Assembly (NCBI GenBank): GCA_003453085.1
Contig: DMMK01000709.1
Coordinates: forward strand, 1-13,998
Reading direction: 5' to 3'
Length of the DNA: 13,998 nt
Origin: Verrucomicrobiales bacterium
Lineage (GTDB): Bacteria; Verrucomicrobiota; Verrucomicrobiia; Verrucomicrobiales; Verrucomicrobiaceae
A program made the translations under genes and the position numbers. The notes below the pieces were generated by a model that was given only the letters and a program-made list of their open reading frames with translations, ran no database searches and had not been told where the DNA came from. How positions within the stretch are numbered: the stretch's first letter is position 1; every line of letters starts with the position of its first letter. Positions 1 through 8,400 of the stretch are shown here, piece after piece.

Positions 1-3000
1 AAGTGCAAGAGCTGTAGGGTGTAACGGCTGACGTTGAAGAGGCTGAGCGTATTACTCGTCTCATTGGTGACAGCGATCATGGGCTGGCCATTCGGTGACT
101 GGGCACCTGTGATGAAGGTGATGCCTTCAGGATTCATATCTGATGGCAGGCTGACAAACCCTGCCTGGGCGACGCGGGCGGGATCCGTGATGTCAAAGAC
201 CATCACGCCACGGGCGCGCTCCAGACCAACGAAGGCATACAGGCGGCCTTCGATTTCACCGATGGCCACGCCTTCGGGCTCTGCGGCCTTGTTGTCACTG
301 CGACCATCGTCAAGCCAAGGTTCGCCGAGGCTGGAGACCAAGCGCTCCATGAGATCTGCACTGTCATAGACGATTTCGCCCGCCGCATTCAGGATGGAGA
401 TGGAACGTCCGCCGTAAGCCAGGATGCGATCCACATCGCCATCATTGTCGGTGTCACCGCGAAGGCCCGCCGAATTGGACACCGTGAGGCGACCCAACTT
501 GTTGTTAGCCTTCAGCTCTGCGGCATTCGGAAACACGGTGGGATCGAGGATGTAACCGCCTGCGCCCACGCGGATGGTTTCCGTCTGGAAGTCATCGCGA
601 TCGTCGCCTTCATTCGCGGTCACATAATAGGTTTGGCCGTTGGCCTGGAAAGCGGTGATGGCATCGGGCATATAAAGGCCGAAGACTGGATTGCCCGTGG
701 TCAGGAGGTTGGCACCAGTGCTGCCGCCTTCGGCATCGCGGTCACTGAAATCGGCCAGCAGGGTGCTGAAGTCTTTTTCGCCCAGAGGTCTGATGGAAGT
801 GAAGGCCTTGGCAGTCAGATCCAGAATGGCCACCGCATTGGCTTCCTGCAAGACCACCATGGCGGTGAGATTGTCTGGAGCCACGGCGATGTATTCTGGC
901 TCGAAATCGAGAGAGGGCAGGCGCAGAGTGCCGGAGCCGGGAGGGTTTTCAAAAATCCGGACGCCAGCAGCCTTCAGCGCGGCAGCCTGGGCATCAAAGG
1001 CCGTGAAGCCCACGGTGGTCACGGTCGGGGCGGCGAAACCACCAGCGACTTCGATGATGGAAACTGAGCCTGGAGCGATATCCGCACCACCGTTTTGCAT
1101 TTCGCCTTCATTGGCGGTGAGAACCCGGGCCCCGTTGGGCGTGAAGGTGATCATGTCTGGAAGCACGCCGACGGTCACGATGCTGAGCATTGCGCCACTG
1201 GCGGCATTGAGGAAGACGACGCGGCCAGGCTGATCCTTGACGGCATTCGGCACAGCCACAGCCACCACGCCATTGCGCACGGTGACGCTGGTAATGTCGG
1301 TGGAGCTGAGATTGAAAGGAGCCTGGGTGAAATTGACCGTGCCCAGATTCACCGGGAAGGCGGGATCATTCATCGCCAGGATCTGCAAGCCGACATTGCT
1401 GGTGACAAAGAGGCGCTTGCTGGCGGCGTCATAGGCGGAGATTTCAGAACCGGCCAAGGGCACGGTGGACACATGCGTGAACTGCAAAGGCCCACGGGTG
1501 GTGATGGCAGGTGCAGGTGGGGTGACCGACGCGCCATTGATGACACCGGGAGAGCCGACATCCGTGCCGACAGCGGCGAAACGGCCGCCGAGTCGGTAGC
1601 CATTGGCTGCCAGATAACGCGGTGCCTGCGCGGCGGAAGCAGGGTCATAAACCAGGGCGATGAAATCGCTGGCAGCCCCTGCCGAGGGCCCTGCCTGGCC
1701 ACCCAAGGAAGGCAGGCCAAAGGTGCGGGTGAAGGCATTGGCAGCATAACCAAAAGTAAAGACTTCCACCTGGCTCTCCGTGTAAAGGGTGATGCTGTCA
1801 TCGGCATCCAGGGTGGGCGCGCCGGGTGTCTGGAGGACCTGCACCGTCGGGGCCAGGCCCCACCAGGCGCGGAAGGCCGCCGGATCTGCGGTGGTGATGA
1901 TGACGGATTCACCGATAGCCATGGTGATGCCCGCAGGGAGCTTCCAGGCCTGGGCCGCAGTCACATCGCGGCGGCTGTCATCCCAGGTATAACTCTCCAG
2001 AGACACCACGCGGTTGCTGAAGTTGGTCAGCTCCCAGTAATCTGCTGCACCCGCCGGGGCTTCTGGGGACTGGCTGGACTGGACTTCAGTCACACGCAGA
2101 TCGGGCGGTGGCAGATCGCCATCATCCAGGACGGTCAGTTCCTGCCGGGCCAAGGTGGCACCTGGAGCCAGGGCGGAGACCTGAATGGTCTGCGCAGCAT
2201 CCACGAGGAAATCGTTCACCGCCGTCACCGCAAAGGTCACTGACGCCTGGCCTGCAGGAATTGTCACGAGTGCTGGCACTGTGACTTCGGAGACGTCACT
2301 GGAAAGAAGGGAGACTTCCAGAGCAGCCGTGGTATCGCCACTGCGGAACAGAGTTCCAACCGACGCCGGATTGACAGAGCTTTCTAGGAAGACCTTTGGA
2401 GCGATGGCCAGAGAGAGGACCACCGCAGGTTCCTGCACAGGGCCGCCACCATTGCCAGGGGAACCGACATCGTTACCTGTGACTGCGGTGACGCCACCGT
2501 TGGTGCCTGCGCCTGCAAAGGCATAACGAGGCTGGATGAATCCGGAAGCTGCTTCCCAAACCAGCGCTGCCGTTGCCGCACCGCCTGCGGATTCACCTGC
2601 ATGTCCGCCGAGTGAAGGCAGACCGTTGCTGCGATTGAACCCCGACTGAGCATAGGACAGGGAAGTTACCACCGTGCCGACACTGTCGTAGAGGGTGATG
2701 CTGTCATTGGCATCCAGATCTGGAGCGCCAAGGCTCTGGATCACCTGCACCGTCGGCTGAAGGCCCCACCAAGCGCGGAATGTGGCAGGATCTGCCTTCG
2801 TGAAAATCACCGATTCACCGGCGGCGACGGTGGTGTCAGCGGGGATGGCCCAGGCCAGTGCTGTGGTAAAGCTGCGGCGGGAATCGTCCCAGCGGTATCC
2901 GGACAGTGAGATAGGCGCTGCGCCAGCATTGGTCAGCTCCCAATAGTCCCCTGCCCCGACCGGGGCCGTGGCGGACTGGCTGGACTGCACTTCAGAGATG

Positions 3001-5429
3001 ATGAAAGGAGACACATCTGCCACCTGCACCACCACGACATCGGAGGTCGTTACCAGGCCAGAGGCATCAGTCGCCACGGCGGTGAGGGAATAAGACCCAG
3101 CTGCAACAGCAGTCCACTCAAACACGAACGGTGAGGTGGTCACTTCGCCAAGTTTGTTAGACCCTTCGAAGAACTCGACTTTCGTCACGTTGCCATCCAC
3201 ATCGGCAGCAGCCGCAGCCAGGAAAACGGATGTGCCAGGCAGGAAGCGGTCTCCTGCGAGTGGCCGAGTCAGGGCGACCTGAGGGGCCTGCCCAATCATG
3301 GGGGCACCATTGACCCACACAGGGCCATTCACCAGAGTGCCACGGGTGCGTTTGCCCGCGCTGCTGGAAGTCTGAGCGCCGCGACCATCATCCAGGCCTA
3401 GCCGGCCTACCAGTCCACCAGCATCCAGAACGAATGCATCGCGATGGCTGAGGATGTCCGTGGCCGAGCGGGCATAGTTCCAAATGCGCACCTCATCAAT
3501 CACGCCAGGAAAAGCACCCTGAGGCACACCATCCGAAGCGAAGGCGGTGGCGATGCCAAAAGGCTGAATGCTGTCATACCGAGGCAGTGCCCCGGGGGTG
3601 CCCACCACAGTGCCTGCGGGTGCACCATCCAGGTAGAATTCCCAGGTGCCCGTCGTGCCATTGTAGGTGACGGCAGCGTGATGCCATTGACCGTCCACCA
3701 CCGGCGTATGTGTGGCTGTCGCCGAGAAGTCGGCCCCGCCTGCGACCCCATTGACCGGGAAGGCTTCAAACTGAGCGCTCAAAAGACCACCTGCGGTCAG
3801 GCCCAAACCATAGTTGATGTCCAGCGTGCTGTTGTCCGCCTGGCCGCGACCTTTGCTGATGAGAGGCAACAAGTTCCCCAGGCCACCCGCCACCACGCCT
3901 TGGCCTTCCTTGCGGAACCAGCACTCCAGGGTGAAGCCATTGGAAGGAGGGCCTCCCACGCCAAGCTCTGGCGCCGTGCCCAAGGTCACGTGATCATTGA
4001 CGCCGTCAAACCACAGAGCCGAGTTGGCCACAGGCACGTTGGGATCCAAGGTGACAGACATCTGCACGGTGGCACTGGCCGTGAGGCCGTTGATATCCAC
4101 AGCACGTGCCGTGTAACGATAGCTGCCAGCAGGCAGAGCATTCTGGGGCAGCTCGAAAGGGGCCGTGGTATCCGTAGCTGCCAGCACACCATTGATCAAA
4201 AACTCAACCCGGCTGATGCCGTCATCTTCATCGGTGGCTTCGGCTTCTACCGTGAAGGTAGCCGGAGTCACCCGGGAGTCTCCTTCGTGAGGAGCCTTGA
4301 TGGAAACAGAGGGAGCCTTGAGCGCACGAAAGAAGGCAAAACTGAACATGTCTTCCGTTGCCGCACCGTTCTGAAGACCAGGCAGAGGTGGCGGCGGGCG
4401 TGGGTCGCCATTGGCAGCAGGTTGAATGTCCCGGCTTTCAATGATGTAGCGGTTGTTCGCTGCATCCCACTGATAGCTGACGATATTGTCGATGTTGTTG
4501 GCCGCTCCACCTTCGGCGCTGATGAGAAGCGTCCCCGTCTCAGGGCTGTGTCCATCAATCTTCAGGTACCAGCGCCCGGTGGGGCCTTTGGTAATTTGGG
4601 CAGGTCCAGCCAGCACGTCGGTCGTGGCATTGCTGTTCACCCGACCGAGAGCGATCAGACCATCGGTATTGAGTGAGGTGGTGGGCAGGTAAACAAAAGA
4701 AATCGGGTCCTGCTCATTGGGAATGCTCGAGGCATCGTTGCCACGCACATAAAGATTGAAGGTACCATCCGGATTGGCGCGGGAAGTGGCGTAGTTGGCT
4801 TCATCTTTAGCATGCGCGACCAGCAGCACACCATTCAAAGGAGAATACCCCCCTGCGGCAGGAGACTGGAGGTCCAAAAGGAACACACCGGTGCCCAGCG
4901 TGCGAAATTCCGTCCCCAGGCGGATGCTCGCATGAGAACGCAACTGGTTGGTCGGCCCGCCGTTGGTCCCCGCCGCATTACGGGCAAATCCCCCGAGCCA
5001 GCGACTATACGGGAAGAAGCCGGCGGCGGCATTAATGTTCACTTCCCCCTGACGCGCACTGTCATTGACAGAGACAATGAAACGGGTTCCGGAAATTTCC
5101 GCACTGGAGGTGGCATAGAAGAGGCCGAGGGTATCGCCGAAGGCGGTGTTGTTGCGCCCATTCTCTGCAATGGAAGTGACAAGAGTACCTGCAGCGACGT
5201 TGTCTGGGTTCTCGAACTGCAAGAAATATTCGCCACGGTTGCGGCTGCTAACATTAAAAAAGGAGGAACTGCCGGCAGATCGTGTCGGTGTCACTGAAGC
5301 AGCGGTATCGCCGCCATCGTTTTGCTGCACCAGAATGGTGCCGACTTGGGTTGTCTGTGCCACAGCACTGGACAAGGGCAAGGCAGCGAGGCTGAACAGC
5401 ACCAGGAGAAGGGGGGATCTAACTTTCAT
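1..5429 (-). CDS. Giant secreted multidomain protein (LamG / LTD / Calx-beta / choice-of-anchor I), 3' end cut by the window
   Basis: One minus-strand frame is open from the ATG at 5427-5429 to the window edge, giving 1809 full codons and no stop. The N-terminus (MKVRSPLLLVLFSLAALPLS, then SAVAQ) is a typical Sec signal peptide, likely cut after AVA. Approximate order of domains: unassigned beta-rich module 25-370; Big_7-like Ig domain 371-456; LamG-type lectin-like domain 470-685 (contains ECWFRKEG); second Ig-like domain 713-800; lamin-tail domain 806-990; Calx-beta-like domain 993-1106; second lamin-tail domain 1107-1295; choice-of-anchor I beta-propeller-like domain 1309-1802; then YTLQLLH, the first residues of a 5'-nucleotidase-type phosphoesterase, at the edge. 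It is a paralog of the gene at 5471-12934, which ends 41 bp upstream of this start, so the two are probably cotranscribed. No strong Shine-Dalgarno is visible (only GAAAG just before the ATG). Likely an exported surface or extracellular protein; the substrate is unknown. Confidence 0.9.
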   Translation of the reverse strand, partial: MKVRSPLLLVLFSLAALPLSSAVAQTTQVGTILVQQNDGGDTAASVTPTRSAGSSSFFNVSSRNRGEYFLQFENPDNVAAGTLVTSIAENGRNNTAFGDTLGLFYATSSAEISGTRFIVSVNDSARQGEVNINAAAGFFPYSRWLGGFARNAAGTNGGPTNQLRSHASIRLGTEFRTLGTGVFLLDLQSPAAGGYSPLNGVLLVAHAKDEANYATSRANPDGTFNLYVRGNDASSIPNEQDPISFVYLPTTSLNTDGLIALGRVNSNATTDVLAGPAQITKGPTGRWYLKIDGHSPETGTLLISAEGGAANNIDNIVSYQWDAANNRYIIESRDIQPAANGDPRPPPPLPGLQNGAATEDMFSFAFFRALKAPSVSIKAPHEGDSRVTPATFTVEAEATDEDDGISRVEFLINGVLAATDTTAPFELPQNALPAGSYRYTARAVDINGLTASATVQMSVTLDPNVPVANSALWFDGVNDHVTLGTAPELGVGGPPSNGFTLECWFRKEGQGVVAGGLGNLLPLISKGRGQADNSTLDINYGLGLTAGGLLSAQFEAFPVNGVAGGADFSATATHTPVVDGQWHHAAVTYNGTTGTWEFYLDGAPAGTVVGTPGALPRYDSIQPFGIATAFASDGVPQGAFPGVIDEVRIWNYARSATDILSHRDAFVLDAGGLVGRLGLDDGRGAQTSSSAGKRTRGTLVNGPVWVNGAPMIGQAPQVALTRPLAGDRFLPGTSVFLAAAAADVDGNVTKVEFFEGSNKLGEVTTSPFVFEWTAVAAGSYSLTAVATDASGLVTTSDVVVVQVADVSPFIISEVQSSQSATAPVGAGDYWELTNAGAAPISLSGYRWDDSRRSFTTALAWAIPADTTVAAGESVIFTKADPATFRAWWGLQPTVQVIQSLGAPDLDANDSITLYDSVGTVVTSLSYAQSGFNRSNGLPSLGGHAGESAGGAATAALVWEAASGFIQPRYAFAGAGTNGGVTAVTGNDVGSPGNGGGPVQEPAVVLSLAIAPKVFLESSVNPASVGTLFRSGDTTAALEVSLLSSDVSEVTVPALVTIPAGQASVTFAVTAVNDFLVDAAQTIQVSALAPGATLARQELTVLDDGDLPPPDLRVTEVQSSQSPEAPAGAADYWELTNFSNRVVSLESYTWDDSRRDVTAAQAWKLPAGITMAIGESVIITTADPAAFRAWWGLAPTVQVLQTPGAPTLDADDSITLYTESQVEVFTFGYAANAFTRTFGLPSLGGQAGPSAGAASDFIALVYDPASAAQAPRYLAANGYRLGGRFAAVGTDVGSPGVINGASVTPPAPAITTRGPLQFTHVSTVPLAGSEISAYDAASKRLFVTSNVGLQILAMNDPAFPVNLGTVNFTQAPFNLSSTDITSVTVRNGVVAVAVPNAVKDQPGRVVFLNAASGAMLSIVTVGVLPDMITFTPNGARVLTANEGEMQNGGADIAPGSVSIIEVAGGFAAPTVTTVGFTAFDAQAAALKAAGVRIFENPPGSGTLRLPSLDFEPEYIAVAPDNLTAMVVLQEANAVAILDLTAKAFTSIRPLGEKDFSTLLADFSDRDAEGGSTGANLLTTGNPVFGLYMPDAITAFQANGQTYYVTANEGDDRDDFQTETIRVGAGGYILDPTVFPNAAELKANNKLGRLTVSNSAGLRGDTDNDGDVDRILAYGGRSISILNAAGEIVYDSADLMERLVSSLGEPWLDDGRSDNKAAEPEGVAIGEIEGRLYAFVGLERARGVMVFDITDPARVAQAGFVSLPSDMNPEGITFITGAQSPNGQPMIAVTNETSNTLSLFNVSRYTLQLLH
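24..1503 (-). other. Choice-of-anchor I (beta-propeller-like) domain inside the downstream giant protein
   Basis: Residues about 1309-1802. The translation carries the conserved landmarks I associate with this family, in order: SEISAYDAASKRLFV, GVVAVAV, PDMITFTPNGARVLTANEGE, GSVSIIEV, EPEYIAVAPDNLTAMVVLQE, NPVFGLYMPDAIT, YYVTANEGDDRD, a Ca-binding-like DTDNDGDVD loop (positions 429-449), DDGRSDNKAAEPEGVAIG, and YAFVGLERARGVMVFDITDP. Repeated beta-strand segments suggest a propeller. In other bacteria this domain often precedes 5'-nucleotidase-type phosphoesterases, and it does so here. The upstream paralog lacks it entirely. Its biochemical role is not established; a structural or binding role is inferred. 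Confidence 0.85.
1546..2109 (-). repeat. Lamin-tail (LTD) module, second copy in the downstream gene
   Basis: Encodes LRVTEVQSSQSPEAPAG, then DYWELTNFSN, a YTWDDSRRD turn, GESVIITTADPAAFRAWWGL, and an ending in DVGSPG. This is the extracellular lamin-tail fold (beta sandwich) that is common in secreted bacterial nucleases and phosphatases. The stretch around 1855-1915 is clearly similar at DNA level to 2761-2820, 9205-9270 and 10115-10180, so the four LTD copies in the window share an origin. Confidence 0.8.
2110..2450 (-). other. Calx-beta-like domain between the two LTD modules of the downstream gene
   Basis: Residues about 993-1106 read as a Calx-beta-type fold: FLESSVNPASVGTLFRSGD, later SEVTVPALVTIPAGQASVTF, then VNDFLVDAAQTIQV, ending in LTVLDDGD. 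In the family the closing acidic DDGD/DDD motif and internal acidic residues bind Ca2+. The upstream paralog has the equivalent domain at about 9490-9785 (SEVTVPVSVVIPAGQSAASF, then VLADGTQQVLLTATA, DDGD). Confidence 0.75.
2455..3012 (-). repeat. Lamin-tail (LTD) module, first copy in the downstream gene
   Basis: Encodes FIISEVQSSQSATAPVGAG, then DYWELTNAGAAPISLSGY, WDDSRRSF, GESVIFTKADPATFRAWWGL, DANDSITLYDSVG, SLGGHAGESAGGA and DVGSPG. It corresponds closely to the LTD copies at 1546-2109, 8910-9458 and 9811-10365. Confidence 0.8.
3370..4022 (-). other. LamG / concanavalin-like lectin domain of the downstream giant protein
   Basis: Starts at residue 470 with SALWFDGVNDHV and continues GTAPELGVGG, GFTLECWFRKEGQG, an ISKGRGQAD strand, DGQWHHAAVTYNGTTGTWEFY, LDGAPAG and VIDEVRIWNYARSATDI. 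This is the standard LamG-type 'WFDG...V...ECWF.....W.H.A.......YLDG......IDEVRIWNYARS' series. The family binds carbohydrates or mediates adhesion in many secreted proteins. No catalytic residues are expected. Confidence 0.85.
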
Positions 5430-5470
5430 CTTTCAGGAGATTCAATAAAGGGTTGGTGGTCAGCAAAGGA

Positions 5471-8400
5471 TCAGCGTTGCAGCAGCAGGGACGCGGTTCG
5501 GAATTGCCCTTTCTTGCCAGGCACAGGCACACGGACGATGCCGCCGCCGACAGTGCCATCCGTCAGGCCACGGAGGAGGATGCCTGTCGCAGCCGCCTTG
5601 CCTGGGAGGGTGTTTGCACTGGCTGGCAGCGTGAACGTGCCGGTGAGGCCGCCGTCGGCTTTGTTAATCTTGCCTGTCCATGGGACAGGGGGACCATTGA
5701 CCGGAGCAAAGGTCGTCAGCGCGAAGGTCGTGGCCAGTTTGAAGGCAGTGGGCAAAACGATCGGCACACCGGTGCTGCTACTCAGGCCCGCGCCCTCGAT
5801 TTCCACTTTCAAGGTCGAAGCCGTCAGGCCTAACAGCGTCTCAAGTTCCACTGCGGTTTTCACAGGATCGAAAGCAGTGGCGATGACACTGACAGGCAGC
5901 GGGGCTGCAAAGCCTGCGTCATAGCTCAACTCCTTGGCATCTGCCGCTTTGAACCAGATGGTGCCGGACTCTAAAGCCGGTGTCATGGCCGCAGGCTGGC
6001 CAACATTGGGCACAGGCAACACACCGCCAAAGTAAGAGTCCACCTTGTTCTTGTAAGGCTGAACCCAGGCCAGGGACTGGCCAGTCACACCCAGACGCAG
6101 GGAGAGCGTCATCTTCTGTCCATCGCCCAATTCGCCCGCCAGGTTCACGGCACCCTTGTTGGTCACCGTGCCTTTGGCCCAGCCTAGGCCAGCCGGATAG
6201 GCCACACCATCCTGGGTGCCAGCATCCAGCACCACATTCATGCGGCGAGTCGTCGGAGGGCTGGCCCCGAAGGTGGCCATGCGCATGCCACGCACAGCGC
6301 CATTGGAAGCTGTGCCAGCATGCGTGCCAGTCACCTGCGGGCTGTCAATGTCCAGAATCATCTGTACCGTGACTTCCGGCGTGGTGCGGCTGCTCTTGAA
6401 AACCATCGGCAGACTCACCTGACGGCTGCCCGACATCAGTTCAAAACTTCCCTTCGAGGAGCGGCGAGCTGTGCCGCGCAGATCCAGTGTGGCAGACCAC
6501 AGTCCCGACTGCGTCACCGTCACCCGCACGATGCCCTGAGGAAGATCCGTGGCCGTTTCCAGCAAAGCTTCATAGCTACCGAGCAGACGTGCCGGGAAGG
6601 CCTCCACCACCAGAGGCACAATGATCGTCTTGACGATCTTGCCGCCGACCAGCACCTGCAATTGCAGATCATAAAAAGCGGCGGTTCCACCGAGCACACC
6701 TGTGAGACGACCCGTAGTTGCATTGAATGTTAGTCCGGGCGGCAGGCGACCCACCATCTTCAGCGTCTGGCCAGCCTGAGCATACAGACCCAGGTTCAAA
6801 TTCACCCGTTCACCCACCCGAAGACGTGTGGTGGGATTTCCCCCAAGCATGATTTCCTCGATATCGGTGAGGCCGTCGCCATCGCTGTCAGCTCCCGTCA
6901 CCGGTGGCACTGTATCCGCCCGCACGTTCACGTTCTGCGTCCTTGTGTCCTGCTGCGCTCCGCTCTCTTCCACTCGGTAGGCCTGCGCCAGGTTCCCATG
7001 TCGGGTCTGCACATGCTCCGCCAACGCTTCCTGCTCGCTCAGTCCATTGACCGGCACCTGGGCGACTGCTGTAAAGTCCAGTCCTTCGGACACCACCGCT
7101 CCCAGCGTTCCGCCTCCCAGCACATACCGGAAGTTTTCTCCGTTCGCTTTCATCGGGTAGCCAGCTTCTCCGTTCGCCAGCCCGTTGAGCGTCACCACCT
7201 GGATCACCGCTGGCGCTCCCGGCAGCATTCCGCTCCCCAGGTTCCCGGCCTTGTAAATCGGTGTCCCGGCGCTCCCGTCATCCTTCAGCAGTGCGATCGA
7301 CAGCACCCGTGATCCCACCGTCAGGTCTGGATCCCACGCGAACTGCACTCCGCCCAACTGTGGGAACTGCGCCTGATTGGTTCCCTGCGACACGCTGTGT
7401 TCCAGGATCGCCTTCAGCCCTGCTGGGGTCGTTTCAAACACCATCAGCTTCTGGTTCCCTCTCAGCGCGTTTTCGATGTCCAGCTTTGAGATCGCTCCGG
7501 CTGGTTTGCCGACGGCTGCATTGGCCAGCGTCGGGCCTTTTTCGGCCATGCCTCCCTGGCCGTTGATTGATCCCACCGGACCTGTGATGCCTCCGGCGTT
7601 CTTGAGCGATACGATGGCTTCGCTCCCTCCCACGATCTCTCTCACGGCCTGCTGGTTGGCATCGGTCACCAGGTTCCCCAGGTTCGTTTCCTGGCTGCGC
7701 ACGCTCGGCGCTGCTCCTTCCAGGTACACGGCGCTGTAGCCATACACGATGCTGTCCTTCGCTGTCATCACGGCCTGCACGGCATCGGTCACCTGCTTCA
7801 CCTGCGCCCCTTTGGTTCCGGCGGCAAAGGCTGTTGTTGCGAGGTTCGCCTCGGCCACGCCCCAGGCGGCGGCCACATTGGCTGCCGTCGCGGCAAAGGC
7901 ACCGTTTTCTGGCAGGCGGTCCGGCAGGGAGCTGGTGATCAGCCTTCCTTCCAGGTCGAAGTCCACCACCAGGCGGCCCAGGTAGCTGTATTCGCTGTCG
8001 GTATTGACGATGAGCAGCGGGGTGCCGTTGCGGTCTTCGGCCAGCAGCGGGTAGCTGTCTTCAAAGGTCGCTTCATGGCCGGGGAAGGTCACGGCGGTGT
8101 CGTCGCTGTCGCCCAGGCGGGTTTCGGATCCGGCGGCCACGATGATGTCCACGTCGGCCAGTTTCACGGCCAGGGCGCGTTCCAGGGCTAGGTCGTTGAG
8201 GTGGGACAGCAGCACGATCTTGCTGACGCCTTCGCTGCTCAACTCGTTGATGCTGGGCTGGATCTGGGCGGCGAGGACGTCGAGGTTCACGGTGTTGCCG
8301 CCTTTGACCACGGTGCCTTCCAGGCTGGTCAGCGAGGCCAGCAGTTGGGTGGTGACGCCGATCAGGCCGATTTTTTCACCGCCTTTGTTCACCACGGTTA

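Noticed and set aside
1095..2243. Long plus-strand open frame (382 codons), and similar ones at 633-1067, 3444-4676 and 4812-5297
   Set aside because: They lie antisense to the continuous minus-strand frame, which encodes recognisable LTD, LamG and propeller motifs throughout. The plus-strand translations show no domain and are rich in His/Arg/Gly, as expected of antisense shadows in a GC-rich gene.
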